Shown: one piece after another, positions 27,060 through 41,248 of the stretch
Layout: each line of letters begins with the position of its first letter
Numbering within the stretch: the first letter of the stretch is position 1
From: Sipunculus nudus
Lineage: Eukaryota > Annelida > Sipuncula > Golfingiida > Sipunculidae
DNA: 64,000 bases
Assembly (NCBI GenBank): GCA_026874595.1
Contig: CM049306.1
Coordinates: 47,926,019-47,990,018, forward strand
Direction: 5' to 3'
Position numbers and translations under genes: made by a program
Notes under the pieces: model-generated
Databases searched by the model: none
What the model was told of the DNA's origin: nothing
Seen by the model: the letters and a program-made list of their open reading frames with translations, nothing else

Positions 27060-30000
27060 AGCTCAGCTGACTATAAGTCATCTGAGCTATAGTCATGGTC
27101 CATTGTCCGTCGTCCGTCCATCTGTCTGTCCGTCCGTCCGTCCGTCTGTCCGTCTGGATGTCCGTCCGTAAGACTGGCACGTTTCGACACCGTTGGACCT
27201 ACGAATCTGAATTTCGGCATACAGTTAGATGTCCCCATAATCTCCTACCATGCCAAAAATTGGGTCAATAGGACTTCGTTCCTTTGAGATATTAAGGAAA
27301 AACCTCATTTTTTTATTAGAAATCTATTTTCACACTTCAGGACTGCCTAATATCAAAACCTCTCATCTGGTTTTCTTCATATTTACCATAAATATTCCTC
27401 TATATAGTTCCTATGTACATGCCAGATATTAAGTCAGTATTATATAATTTAAAAAAGTTATTGGCCCAAACATAATGCACTTTGTAAAAAAATCAGGAAG
27501 ATATTTTGTCACTTAAGACCCAAAGTGTTAAAGGTAGGGACTTTTTTCCAGTAATACAACTTTAATTAATCAAAATTTAATTGTATACCAAAAATTAGAT
27601 CAAAATCTGTTAAATTTTTTTAAATATTGGCAAAAATATAAAATTGGTACCTTAAATTTTGCCCAACTTTGGCCATGGCACGTTTTTTTCCTGTAAGTAC
27701 TGTGGATTTAATTTTCACACCATGTATACATAAGGATTTAATCTGTTAAAATCTGAAATTTGAAAATAAAAGCTGCAAAATTAGGCTAGTTATTGAATTT
27801 TTTGGAGGCTCTTGTTGTATTCCCTTACATTGTCAAGCAGTCCACATTGATGACTGTAGGTCATTCAGTGCACATCTCTATGCTCCCCAGGCTGTTGACA
27901 TAATTTTAGATGTCCCCAAAATCTCCTACCATACTGAAAATTGGGTCATTAGGACTTTGTTCCTTCGAGATATTAAGGAAAAAAACTGTTTTCCAAAAAA
28001 AAAAGCCATTGTTACACTTCAAGGCTGCCTAATATCAAAACCACTTATCTGTTTTTGATCGTATTAAGTATTCACATTCTTTTATACATTTTCTATGAAC
28101 ATACCAAAAATTAGGTCAGTATTGAGTATTATTTTGAAGTTATGGGCCAAAACATAATGCAATTTTTTAAAAAGCAGGAAATATATTTACTCACATGAGA
28201 ATTGCTGAACCTAGAGACCTTTTTTCAGGAATATAACTTTATTTAATCAAAATTCAATTGTTTACCCAAAATTAGATCTGAATTTTGCAAATTTTTCAAG
28301 TTATTAGCATAAATAAAAAACAATACCTTAAATTTTGTCCAACTTTGGCACTGTTGATTTAATTTTCCCAGCACATATGCATAAGGATTTAATCTTTTAA
28401 AATCTGAACTTTCAAAAGAAATTGATTGGAATGAATAGCTTTTATTCATGTTTTCACACACCATGTCAAGTGTTGTTCACATCTAGCCCACCTAGTAGTA
28501 CAACCTTCACTTGCATTATGTAACCCACCCCAGGCAGCTTACCTTGGCCCAGCTTGGCCACTACTAGCAGGCTTCCCCTCGCCCTGCACTCATCCCCCCC
28601 CCCCCAGCTGGTGCATAAACTAGATGAATGTTATAATTTTTCTGTATTTTATTTTATTCTTGGACATGCTACATTTTAGATTTTGTATTGAACCACCAGG
28701 GTTACAATGTTAAAGTGTACATTTAATTGTGTCCACAAAGTGGTGTATTGCTGTGAAAGTCTGGATGTTCATGAGATAAGTAATTCCTTACTTCAGAAGA
28801 GTAAAAACTTCACCAGGTGTGAAATTGACTATTAATTCCAGTAATTAATTAAAACTGGGATAGTAATTAGCACAATGATATTGTTTGTCCCTCATTCAAC
28901 CAACAGTGTGTATACTTTATTTGAAAAGATGTTTTATTTTGTCAAATTTACTTTTATTTTATTTTGGTGAATAAAATTAAGCATGTCCTGAAAACTCCAA
29001 TATGCAAAACTTTTTAATAGTGATTCAAGGAATATTCTTGTAGATGCAATGTTGTGGCATTATTTTCTTTTAAAATCAGTTAAAACATTTATGATTTAAA
29101 AATAATAAAATATATGTGTATGCATAATATGACCCAATGTTTTTTACTCTGTATATATAATGATTGCAACTTTTGCAACAATTCTAATATTTTAACTTAT
29201 ATTTTCAGGTTTTTTAATTAAAAATTTATAAACCTGTAAATAAAAAAATGATACAGATAAAAACTTCTTAATGGAAAAAGTGGATCTGCTTAAAAAAATA
29301 GGATTATATATAAACTTAAATGCATTATTCTCTTGAAAGTGAAATAAAGGTATTAGTCCATTCTGTCCACTTGCCTGTCCATCTGTAAATTTTCGTATGC
29401 AACACAGTATCTCAAAACTTTTACTGTTTTTCTTCATGACAGTCTTGTCAGAGTATTAGTTTGCAATCATATATTTAGAACTTTACTATAACCAAGTAGG
29501 AGGGCCCCTTTCCTCATAGCTTTTCATATTCTTATATAAATGAAAAACATTACAATAGAATATTTCTACATCCACCTTCGTGCTGCCCTCACTTTTCCCT
29601 TCTCCGAACCCCATCCCAAAGTCAGCCTCCGTAAGCAAGAACAAGATGAATCAGATATATTCATACTTTAATATTTTGTATAACTATTCGTCCATAGGTA
29701 CCTATGTACATGCCAGAAATTATGTCAATATTGTGTAATATGTAGACATAGTGGGCATCACAATAATGTACCTTGTCAAGACTAAAGAGATATTGTGTCA
29801 TACAGTCACATATTCATAAATCACTTCATCAGCATAGTTAATCATAACATCATATCTGTCAAATTGAACACTTGCAGACTACCATACACTTTAGATCCTT
29901 CAACAAATAGCCTTATCATCTACTACTGCTGTCATTGCATTCATATTTGCTCAAATATATCACAATTTTCAACCCCTCCTAAATAAATAAAAAATAAACC

Positions 30001-30199
30001 ACTTTATTTGACTCTATTAATCCATCAGTCAGGTAATTTCATTTATCATTTACTCACATATTACATTACATTCCTTTATAATAGCCCAACATATACATGA
30101 TATTCATAAGCTTTATCGACTCGATATAGTATCACAGTGGAGAAACATTTATAGTCCAATCATGATCAGCTGAGCGCCGTGACCCATGGGTCCCTTGTT
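27060..30199 (+). mobile_element. Hairpin-ended HINE/pearl-like element, family A copy 1
   Basis: The left end AGCTCAGCTGACT-ATA-AGTCATCTGAGCT forms a 13-bp stem with one mismatch, preceded by a T run. A GTCC microsatellite follows (about 27108-27172). Core units begin with ATCTCCTACCATGCC-type sequence near 27240 and again near 27909, separated by a conserved joint (TGTATTCCCTTACATTGTC). The right end has CAGCTGAGC, the loopless palindrome GACCCATGGGTC and then CTTGTT. Ends at other copies agree (see 46736, 50825 and 55856). 28480-29500 is specific to this copy and may contain another insertion. No protein is encoded. Confidence 0.7.
28594..28605 (+). repeat. Poly-C tract (12 C)
   Basis: Homopolymer inside the copy-specific middle of the family A element. 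Its length may be unreliable in assembly. Confidence 0.9.
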
Positions 30200-33100
30200 T
30201 GTTTTCAAATCAATAATCTGAGTATTGCATGTTTCTTCTAAATAAGCAAGTTACCATATAAGGGAGTATTAATGAAGTCTCATATTACAACTTAAATAAG
30301 TTCATCAGTGATTAATTCATTTTGTGTTTTAATCATCTTGCATTAAATTACCTAGAATTATTTTAAAAGCTCCATATGCTGTATTTTAAATAGTATTTTA
30401 AATACTTGGGACTTAAAAGCTCCATATGCTGTTGAACCATATCTATTGATAATATTCATATTGCCAAATCAGTATTGATTCCTGTGTTTCTAACATGCAC
30501 TCATTCATGATTTGGTCATATTGTTGATCATGTCAATATCTGTTATACTGATTGGAATAACAAACCTGCAAATTGGTGTAAAGTGGAAAGAAATAAACAG
30601 ATGTGCCAGATTCACTGACCCCTTTACCCCTTTATGTCTGAGCCTGCTAGGCTCTATTACAGACAAAACAGTCACTTCTGTATGGTGAGGGAGACTGAGA
30701 CATGAAGTGACATGGATCACTGGTTTACCGGAGGGCAGCTGTAAGAGCTGGGACTAACACAGTCACCCCTCCTCCTGGTTTTGGCCAAAGACATAGTAAA
30801 TATGATTATTGAGTTTGTGTGGTTACAATCAAACACAGAAGAAGCCCCTGCAGTTGAACTGTCACATTGCACAGCTGTGTTTTTCTTCTGAGGCAGCCCT
30901 GTAACGGCCCCTTAGGTCACAGAATCTTACACAGCACAGGGACCAGCCTTCCAGTGTCTGGTCCTCAGTGTTATGATGAAGTATTCTGTCAGACCCGTCA
31001 AACTGGACTTGTCAGTTGGTAGCTCTATGGAAATGGCCACATGACTGGAGCTGTCCACTCATATATGAGCTGAGACAGAAGGTGATCTAGAGATGAATAA
31101 GGACGGGAAATCATGTGAAAATGTGCATGTCAGGGCTTCCATGCATAAAAAAAAGAGAGAAAGAGAGAAGTGGAATATATCATACAAGGCTGGATGGAAA
31201 TGTTTAGCAATAAATCAATGCAAAGATATGAGAAAATCTGCTGAGTGTAGGGATGGAAGGGTCAATGGTAAGTGGAAATTGTTGAAAGCAGTGTCTAAGT
31301 CCATAAAAAAATATAAAAGGTATGACACCGCCAGTGTCAATTTTAAACCCCTGCATCAAAAAATTTTATTTTGATTTTCAATTGGAACTTACCAATTTTT
31401 AGCTCCAGCAACTCGGACATTTCTTTGAAGATGATAAAATCATACAATTTTGATCAAATTTCCTTTGTTATGTAGTGGTTTTACTTGTTTAGCAGAATAA
31501 ACCTGTTATTATCATGTTTTCCCTTATCATATGACATTTTTATCAAAACATACAAAAAAATAAAAAAATTAAAAATAAAAGGCCAGCCCGCATTGATTTC
31601 TGAAAAAAGTGCCTGTGAACCGAACCTAATTTTTTTTTGGCCTAAGAGTTCTTCCTTCATGGCTATCATTCATTGTACTAGAAAGACCACTACGACCCTG
31701 TACTTTAGTATCACCTGAAAATCTTTGAGCAGGTATACTTTTCATTTAAAAACTGTGTTTGCTAACTTTGATGTCTTCCACGTTGGTTGGCTGGAAGAAT
31801 TTTTGTGTTCAGTAACGTTTTGAATGTGGCTTTCTAATTATATATTGTGTCTTCACTGCAGTAACATTTTGAACAAATGAACATAGGTTATTAATTATAA
31901 TGCAACAGTCTGAACATCGATTTCAGATCTAGATCATCATAGCTTAATGTCAGTGTGAAATGTTAGGCGTCTGTCACAGTTTTCAAAGCTCAGGGCCCAA
32001 TTTGTTTTCTGGCTGTTTATTTTGCCATCATAATCGTGCACCATATAAAGTAGTCACAGTAATAAAAACTTTCAGCCAGTCCTTCACTCTTGCATCTAAT
32101 TTTGTCAATATAACTTCATATAGTTATGCCAGTATATTATCTGTGACAATAAATAATATAATATTTCCTGTATATAGTTAAGTAGTAAGGGCTAGAGGTA
32201 TAATTTAACCAGTTTTTGGATGATGTTCCGCTTGTTCAGGTCAGTTTGATTGAATGTGCATTACAATCTGAACCATAAAGTACTTTGTTTCTCTGTTAAG
32301 ATGGTTGACTGCTCATTTGGCACTCACAAATGCTCCGTCATGATAAGTCTCTTGTTGTACCTCAGGTCACAGGCATATGTCATTGTGTAAGTCCCAGGCT
32401 CTACTTAAGGTCACAAGCTTTGGCATCTGTTACCAGCAAACAGGTTATTTACAGCTTTATCATCTGTGGTGTATTGATAACTGTTTCAAATTTATGTTTT
32501 AACAACATCCTTTAATTCACAAAGATGCACAAAGTAATGATAAAATTCAAACTAGGTTAAGGAGCATTGGCCCTGATTGAACAATGTTTTAATTCTATAA
32601 AATTTGCTGAACCCTTCAAAAAAGAATAGTAATATTTAAGTTGAACAAATAATGTCCTGAAGGAAACAAAGGGGCATGCAACTTTGATATACAGGACAAA
32701 CCAGGGTATATTCTTTTGTTTGATAATAATGGGACAAAAAGGTTCAGCTTTAAAACTTGTTTTATTTTCCATGCCAAACACAGACAGATTAAGAGCCAGG
32801 TTATAATTGGTCCTTGAATCAAGTTTATTTACAACAGTTAAGGTTATGTTTTGCAATTTTCCCTTTGTTGGAGATAAACAAAAACACACCACTGTGCTTT
32901 AATCCTGTCGTGCGGGCCTGAAACCAATCAACATTTTTACCATCATGAGTGGAAAGACAACCCCGGATTACAGATGCATGACTGTTTGATAGGAAATAGG
33001 ATGGATATTGCATCACGGATGCATTTCCTGAAACTAAATATATTCATGATGTAGAGACCGGCAATGTAACCTTAGTGGTGATATGTATCTGTATGATCCA

Positions 33101-36100
33101 CTAAAAAATTGTGAAGTGAACAAAAAGGACCACTATCTACAATCAGGCTTATCAGGATATCCATGTAACCTTGGGAGGTTTGAACTGTTTATCTGATGCC
33201 ATAAGCGGTATTAAGTTCAGGCTCTCAGGGTCAGTTGGATGCGAGGATTATGCATCTGTAGGCCTGTATTGAAAGGTAAGGGTTTGCTTGGTATAGCATG
33301 TTGTTCATGAATACTGTGACAGATACCACGAAGCGTCCAATTTATATGGTACTTAGAGAATTAAACAGGGCTCTTATCTGCAGGTCTTTCATTCCCATGT
33401 ATAATTAAACCTGAAATGGGTTGAATAACAAATGCAGAAGTCAAGATTACTGATCAATGGGAGCTAGAACTGCAGGAAACAGAATTTGTTCTGTGGTCTG
33501 ATTACATGAATATTTGTCTATTTTCTGTGGTCTGATTACATGAATATTTGTCTATTTTTTAATCAGCAATAAAGTTTACATCAGATAGGTGAGTGAAATG
33601 GGCAATTACTTTTCTTTCAAACACTTGGCCTTCAAAGCATTCCTAAAGAGTGGTACCATGTCATTTTCAAAATATAACGGTTCTACCTGCATCAGCCTTT
33701 TTGTTTTTCTGTATATATATGGCTTTTTGTTAATTGTCTGTCTGCACATGATCTTTAAATGTTTAGGGGGATTTAAGGGGTATTCTGCAGAAGAATGTGC
33801 TTTTATTTAAAATAAAAGATATGGACTCAACATGTCAGACTTGTTCAGTTATATAATTATAACATGTAATGTAAAAATAGTAGAGAATATGGCATATAAA
33901 GTATCTAAAGAGTTTTTTAATATAATTCAAAATATTAAAACAAGCATGACAAATGACCTATGTAGGCTATGTTGCCAAGGAGAGTTGAATATGGTATAAC
34001 CCCAAGAGATTTAGGCATAAAGCATAGGTATAGCAAGAGTCTGAGAGGCTTTAGTATGAAAATGCACAGAAAGGAAAAAAAATAACGGATAACAGCAGGA
34101 GAATAATGTATTATGGGGATAATAATGTGTGGTCTGTAGATTGTATGTATTCCAGATGTAACTCGGGCTCAGCATCACCAATAGTGTTGTTTTCTCTAGA
34201 TTCTGGAGGCTGGCAGGCATGTTAGGGGTGATGCGTGTGATGACAGGTACAGATAACCAATGTGGAATCAGTTCATCAAACAATAGTGGTATATCCATCC
34301 TACATGCACCTGGTTAGGTGATGATGACTTCAGCCAGCAGGTGTACAAGACAACATTTATACAAGCTTTAGGCTGACATGGGTGCACAACCAGAACAGAT
34401 GTATAAGGCAGCCTTGTATGAGCGGTATAAGCATTGTAGATTTGGTCTGTTATCCAGATATTCAGTGTGTGGAAGCTAAATTATGTTATGCACCCTACCA
34501 GTTTTCCACCCAGATGACAGGCCAACTGAAGCCTGGTGGTGTATCATTGTTTATCAGGTTGGATGGCAGTTAACAATACATGTTGTGTTAATTATCACAT
34601 ACTTACTTCCTGTACCATCTGTCTCCAGAAATAAGGCTACCTAGATCTCATATTTGAGGATACTGTTACAGTATTGTTTTCATTGTTACTCAGAGACCTT
34701 TACAGACTACAGTTATGTCTCCATATTTCTGCCTTGTTATAACATGACATACTCTGGATTTTCCCTAACAATCGTTTGATCCATTTTATGTTCAGACCAG
34801 TGTTTAACATTCTTTTAGTATAATTGAGGGTCTATGTGGTTATTTTAAATTAAAGCATAAAATTAGTCTACTAGAAGGAAAGAAAAATAATTGCTTAAAT
34901 GTAATACAAGTAATAAATCAGAGTATTCACTATATTCCAGAGAGAGCAGTAAGAAACCTCAAATGAGTTGTCAATCAGGACATATAAATTCTTGGAGTAG
35001 CGTTGATATGTATACCTTCACATATATAGACCATGTCTCATGGTTTCCTGCTTGATTTAACTAAAATAGATAAAATAATACAGAAATTCAATTTGAATTT
35101 TTTTTCATATATGGTGGCAACTCAGAATCTATAACATCTTATTCCAGGCTGAAAATCCCCCTTAAATGATATAGGTACGTGTTATGAAATATATTTTCGT
35201 CAACCTTTTTATCTGCCAGGGAGATGCCAATATAAAGCATTTGGGTAAGTGATAAAAAATAAAAGACCATTATAGGTCAGGACAGGTTAACTTAATCTTC
35301 ATGCAGCACATCAATCATTGTGTGCTTTCGTCCACAGATGGCACTAGTGTGTTATATACTCTGGCAATTTCAGGTAGCTAATTATTATAATTAGTATGCA
35401 GTAATTTACATCTTTAAAAAAAATCCTAACTTTTGCACTACTGCTTTTCAAAGTAAAAGAATATCATACATGGTTAAAGCAGTGGTATATGTGACTGAAC
35501 AGATTTCTGTTTTTCTGAAATCTGGTACACAGGAGCACCAGTTTATGACTGAAGCTGAGAAATTTCCACATGAATTAGCTGGATTTCCTAACAATGTGCT
35601 CTATTGGTTGTAATTCTAAACTGTGTATACAGATGAGAATGACAGTGTTTATGCAAAATTACAAAGGGAAACAGGTGTAAAAGAGTGTTTCTTGGATATT
35701 CTACCTCAACAGACTGTCAAGTGCTCAGCAGATAAGACGGGCAGGCCATCAGTATCTGTTGGAGTACTGCTTGACTGACAACTGCAGGGATTCTCCTGTA
35801 ATGATACAGTGCTTTTTGGCTGGCTTTTTATCCATTTCCCACATTGTTATGACACTGTTCTGGAACCTTGATGTAATACATATCTGTTCCTCGGCAGCTG
35901 CTGCCAGCACATACATCACACTCCTGCACTTCACGATTGGTTATTTGATCAGCACAGTTGTGACAAGTGTATTAGATCTGAAGGAACCCTAGGCCTCTTC
36001 CCCGTGGATTTTGACAAACTTATTTGTGTGGTCTTTATCCAGACTGTGTCAGCTTGCATCCTGTGGGCTGGGGGTTGATATTTCTTTCCTTTGTGGTTGC

Positions 36101-37521
36101 CTGAAGAAGGCATGGATATCAGGGGACTAGTTCAGTGAAGGGATCAGCGCTGAGGGACTGCCGGGGCTGAACCTTTGGCAGGTGGTGATCAATTGTGTCT
36201 CCCTACCTTAGATCAGGGAGACACCGGGTTTTGAAGAGGGTCCTCTACGGTCCTTGGTAATCAGCTCGGACCATCTCTGTGAAGTATTCCCATGCTGTCT
36301 ATATGGCTGTCTCCTAGAGATTCAACAAGCAGCCAACCAGAAGGGGATATGGACTGGCATCCTGGAACCAGCAAGGCAAAACATGGATGTATAGAGAATT
36401 CTGCAGCTCTTGTTCTGCGGTGTGTGACAGATGAGGTCTGGGTATATACAGATTGGTGTATACCCCAAACTGGAGAAAATATCAGGGCATTGTCTCTCTG
36501 TCTGAAGCTTCTTAACTGTGCAGGCAGGACTCTTGTCTTTAACAGAGAACCCAGTGGAGACAGGAGTTAAAGATTAATCATATCTGGTTAACCCACTTGG
36601 ATTGACAAACCCATGGGGATCAAGAATGGTCAGGGTTTGTATTTGATAGATCTGTTCCACTGGGTGAGTTTTTTCCTGGTTTGTTTATTGAATATACATC
36701 GTAAAGCCAGGCTATGAATCTTCCAGTCATCGTTGTAGCACAGCTGTGACCCTGCCGCTTTAACAAGTGGTGGTCAACCTTAATTTTCACATCATCCTTC
36801 TGTCTGTTTGTCTGCCAGCCACAGATTCATGACAGTAGTATGGCTCAGTAGTAGGCGCTAAAACCAAACACTAGGCTGAAACCAGGAGACAAAGCAGTGA
36901 GATATTATCATCACCAATTTATTATGTAACAAAATGATTTGTACAGTGTTTAAGGCATATTTCAGTGAGATAGTGAGAATAAGTTGTGATGATTTTACAC
37001 TAATAAAACTTTATTAGACAAGATAGTTGAATTTGTACGATATTATCTATGCAGTCGTTTATTATATGTATACAGGCAGCAAAACTATTCTCTTGGATAC
37101 AACTAATAGCGTAAATGTGTTATAAAAAAAGCTGAATCTGTCCAGCAGTAGACACACCCCTAGTGCAAGACTGACATCTGTAAACAGGTCAGTATGACAT
37201 CATTTGATGAGGTTATAGGCCCCTAGTTTATGTGACAAACTATCAGAAACATTATGTAAAATAGGGCAAAGCACAATTTGAGTTGCTGAATTTCATTATT
37301 CTGAGCATTAGCAATCACCCAGTTTTCTCTCTGACTGACACTTTTTATTACTTCTGTGGCTACAATCATCCCCTGTGCCAAAGGCCAAAAACATAATTTG
37401 TCCTATTATATGTAAAGGATGGGTGTTGGGAAACATAACACATCTTCATACCACTGGTGCCACAGACTTGGTTTAAATGTGGTGAGATTTTTAGGGTTGA
37501 ATCAGTATTTAACTTACATTT
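30200..37521. other. Non-coding stretch; possible site of plexin 5' non-coding exon(s)
   Basis: No protein-coding gene is supported. A 34-bp direct duplication lies at 33491-33558 (CTGTGGTCTGATTACATGAA...). The block 35700-36660 is richer in GC and poorer in repeats than its surroundings, so it is a candidate for an upstream plexin exon or regulatory DNA. No splice-site pair or promoter could be fixed. Confidence 0.45.
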
Positions 37522-37903
37522 AGGGCTACCCTTGTAAAAGGGGTGTACCCAAAAGCAATAACTCTGTCCATCTGTCCATCTATTGGGCCATCTGTCCATT
37601 TGTTTGACCATCCACAAAAATTTGTAGCCGGATGACAACTGTGAATAGGTTTGAAAACTGGATTCAGACTTTGCAGATACATGTGACTCATTACTATAAG
37701 GATGACCTTGTCCATTTTTGGAGGTCAAAGGTCAAAATTATTAACACGTTTGGCAAATTTGTTTATTACTGAAAGTTTGTTATACAGGGAAGACTAAGAA
37801 GACCACTTTCCTTCTTCTCTGTTCAAAATATGGCTTCCCATTTACCGCAGTGGTAATTTTTCTTCAAAACATGTTAATAGAGCCTTTTCTGACCTGTCAG
37901 GAC
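37522..37903 (+). repeat. Diverged fragment related to family D element
   Basis: The left end AGGGCTACCC...GGGGTGTACCC is foldback-like. Degenerate CTGTCCATCTGTCCATC repeats and GCCGGATGACAACT and GGTCAAAGGTCAA follow, matching the D order (microsatellite, GGATGATAACT, GGTCAAAGGTCAA). The right end CTGACCTGTCAG matches D just before its CTAG terminus. Only one core is present. Confidence 0.5.
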
Positions 37904-37935
37904 ATATGTTTTGCTCTTAAGTCAGGATTATTGTA

Positions 37936-38827
37936 TCCGCCAAAACAGAGTTTACTATGTTTTCAGCCCACCGCCGCCGCCGCCGCGGCGTAGGTGTCCG
38001 GAGAACTCCTCCGTAACCGCTGGGCGGAATTTCACGAAACCCGGGATTATGTTTGGGTCACATGTGAACTGCTGCACCCCGATTTTGTTTTGACCTCTGA
38101 CCTTTCCTCTGTGCTCTGCGTCTCTTTGTGCGTCTGTTTCCACACATAAACCCACATATCTCGGGAACCGTTTGACTGATCAGGAAAATTTTTTTGCACA
38201 AATGTAGCCCTTGGAGAGCTTTATAACATACACAAAAAATGGTGGCGCCACCTGCAACTATGTTTGCACAGTGTCCATCTGTTCTTCTGCCTTGGGTTAA
38301 AATCACTCATATCTCTGCAGTGGTTTGACTAATTCACCTGAAATTCAGCATGCGTATACATCCTGGATAGCTTTTCTGATTTTATGACAGGTGGCGCCAC
38401 CTACATTCACGTTTACGCTGCAGACATCCAAGCTCATATCTTGGGAACCGTTTGACCGATTGGGCCAAAGTTTTGCATGTGTATAGTTCTCACATAGCTC
38501 TTTATCATACGCAAAACTGGTGGCGCCACCTGCAACCATTTTTGCACAGCGTCCATCTGTTTGTCTGTTAAGGGCAAAAATCACTCATATACATGTAGTG
38601 GTTTGACTTATCTGCCTTAAATTTTGCATATGTATACAACTTGGACAGCTTTCTGGAATTTATGGTAGGTGGCGCAACCTACATACACAATTTGGCTGCA
38701 GACATCCATGCTAATATGCAACACTTCACTCTGTTTCCCCTTGCCACTCAATCCATTCCTCACTTCACCCATTCCACTCTGATTTAGGCGGATACACATA
38801 GTCGCTTGTCGACTACCCGTATTCTAG
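37936..38827 (+). mobile_element. Non-autonomous Helitron, family B copy 1
   Basis: It starts TCCGCCAAAAC after a host A and ends CTAG before a host T, the canonical A|TC...CTAG|T Helitron insertion. The 3' hairpin TAGTCG...CGACTA lies a few bases inside the end, and TTTAGGCGGATA near the right end is inverted to the left end. A CCG microsatellite follows the left end. Core sequence repeats with a ~280-bp period and carries the perfect palindrome GGTGGCGCCACC. Compared with copy 2, the left terminal hairpin has lost 8 bp (TGCGGATA). No transposase or Rep/helicase is encoded. Confidence 0.82.
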
Positions 38828-38986
38828 TTGTATAGAGGTCCTTGTTTATTGAATATAAAACTTTAGATAGTAATCAATATGGAAGAACAACTGATGAAAT
38901 GGTAATATGTCCTCTGTAGCATGTAGTTCTTTTACCTTTCATTTTATGATTTTATCTTTAACAATATCTTGAGTTCTTGTGTGTTA

Positions 38987-40516
38987 CCGTAGATCCGCGT
39001 TTTGCCGCCGCGGCCATAAAATAAGACTTGCAGCTAAAAATCCTGACTAATATTTCTCGACAAGGGATGCGGCTATTAAACGCAGGTTAAGCTAAATTCA
39101 AAGATGTACATGAGACTCGACGGCCCGCCGAGGCGCAATGGGCGATAATAGGCTGAGGAAGGAGGAAGTGAACACTGAGAACGTATATATTTTATGATAC
39201 TGCATATTTGTATATTAATTTTATTCATTGTTAATTTTATTAAATGTAATATTGATATTTTAATCATTCTCATATGTATTATAAAACTTTTCTGAGTCAG
39301 TTTTAAACCACGGCCATTTTCACGCAATGAGTGATAAAAGATCGATATTCACTCGCCAAATTATGCACTCTAACCAGACTAACGGTTGTACCTATATTTG
39401 AGTATGGCTGCAATACCGGTAAAACATTATTTTAAGATATTTCTTGTGCATATCATTTCTTTTAAAATAAACTGTAAAACAAAAGATAATCAAAGACCGT
39501 ACGTTCTTCGGCAATTAAACCTGCGTTCACGTTCAGATACTTCTTCGTTCATCACATTGTCAATAGATGGCGCTCAAAGGTCATATCCTCACCAGCTAGT
39601 TCCGTAATCCTTAAATATGGCACGTAATGCTAGCAGACGGTTCGGGCACCAGTGTGCATATATTATGATCAGCAGGACCCAGGGAGTACGCGTACAGACT
39701 GTCTGAACATCGACGCGGGATTTGTTTATTCAAAGTTTTTGTCAAGGTTGACCGACGTTGTACAGAGTGTAAATAAAAGTCATCACAAAGAGTACCGTTG
39801 GCTTTGATGTCCCATTGAAGTTTAATTAGCCAGGGTAAAGGCGCAAGGTACCCCAAGGCCCGCTAGTTCCGTAATCATTTTATGTGGTATGTTTTGCCGG
39901 TTGACGGTTCGGACACCATTTTGCATATATTATGATCAGCACAACCCGAGGTCTTCTGGCAATATGATCACCGACGCGGGTGTCGTTTATTTAAATGTTT
40001 TGTTGTTAAATGACCAATTATGTATAATGTCTAAATAATATTTAAATAACCGTCGTGCCATACAATGCTTTGATGTCTCATTGAACTTTAATTAGCCAAG
40101 TTGAAGATTCTCTGACATTCAATGATGTGTCAAATTAATTTCATGGCCCTACTAGGATTAGTCTTAGATGAGTCATCTATTCTAATCGGGTAGATCAGGC
40201 TGTTAAACCAGTTAATTTAATTAATTAATTAGCAAAGCAAAGCAAAATACACAGTTGCAACTGTTTCCCAAAACTGTTATGCCTGACCGCATATCAGCAT
40301 ACCGCAGCGTTCCTAGCTGCAGCCTAGCGTTTAAGAAAAGCACGTTTTCGTTGTGTTCCCCCTACACCACTCGGCAATGGAACGGTGTGAGAATGTGGTG
40401 CGGCCATTAAGTAAGGTTTAGGGAATTTTTACTCTAGTGAAGGAGCCTTCCAGATATTTTACGAACATGGGGTGCGGCCATTAGACGACGTGCGGCGGCA
40501 AAACGCGGATCTACGG
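38987..40516. mobile_element. TA-flanked DNA transposon, non-autonomous, CCGTAGATC ends (1.5 kb)
   Basis: With the TA on each side, the ends are perfect 27-bp inverted repeats (38985-39011 and 40492-40518), starting TACCGTAGATCCGCG. TA outside the CCGTAG terminus indicates a TA target duplication, as in Tc1/mariner and pogo relatives; class assignment is inference. The interior is CpG-richer than the surroundings, has GGGCGATAATA near the left end, and contains a ~240-bp direct duplication (39595-39836 and 39862-40100; both begin GCTAGTTCCGTAATC). No transposase frame is present. Confidence 0.85.
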
Positions 40517-41159
40517 TATATAACTAATTGTACCACAGCAGCAACCATTTGTTCTGATTCTTAGTCTTTTGTGTGATGTGAATATTGTTTAAACATGATA
40601 TCTGGGCCAGTTCCTAATTTACCAGCATGAAGAATTATTGCTGTTCATTTTAACAAAGATTTATGTGATGTTTACTTTAAAGTAGTTTCGTACAATTGCT
40701 TTCTTTTCATCTTATATCTTATCAGCTGTAATTGCATTAACCGCTACCTTTACCACTACATTTTGATCATGTTTTCAGTAGTCTTACAAATCACTTTTCA
40801 GTCAGGGTGAACAAAGTATCTCTGATACTATACTCAGATTGAAGACAAATCTGGTTAATGTAATTTGCAAAAAGAAATTTACATCCATCACATTAATGAC
40901 AAGCAGCATATAATGCTAGTGTTTGTAAGGTCATTTGCCTGAAAAGCATATTATTTTAGGAATGAGTCTTTGAATAAATTGTTTTATTGCTGTTGATTGG
41001 TCCATAGCATCTTGATTCATAACACACATTCATCTGCTATTTTCATTTGTATGTCATGATCCATTGGTCCTTTCTTTTTATACTATGGAATACTGTGGGC
41101 CATTTCTAAAGTGTTACTCTTGAGCTTTCATATACTTATTATATTGTTGTTTCTTCCAG

Positions 41160-41248
41160 GGCCTGAAGTTATTAAGGAACAGCTTGTCTAGAGGCCTGGG
41201 TAGCTGAACACCAAAATGTGAACAATATCTGTAAGCTCAGTGTTCAAC
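41160..41248 (+). other. Plexin 5'UTR segment in the first coding exon
   Basis: A pyrimidine-rich tract ending in TTCTTCCAG (AG at 41158-41159) is a good 3' splice site, so the ATG exon is probably not the first exon of the mRNA and at least one non-coding exon lies upstream. The frame of the main ATG is closed by TGA at 41219-41221, which fixes the translation start inside the exon. ATG at 41216 is followed at once by this TGA, giving a start-stop upstream ORF. The main ATG at 41249 has A at -3 and G at +4, a strong context. The upstream exon and promoter were not identified. Confidence 0.65.

Noticed and set aside
31093-31374. 93-codon lysine-rich open frame (+)
   Set aside because: Purine-rich low-complexity stretch; no recognisable domain and no splice partners.
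37366-37728. 120-codon open frame (complement)
   Set aside because: It runs through degenerate GTCCATC repeats of a family D-like fragment; the repeated WTDGQ residues are the microsatellite read as codons.
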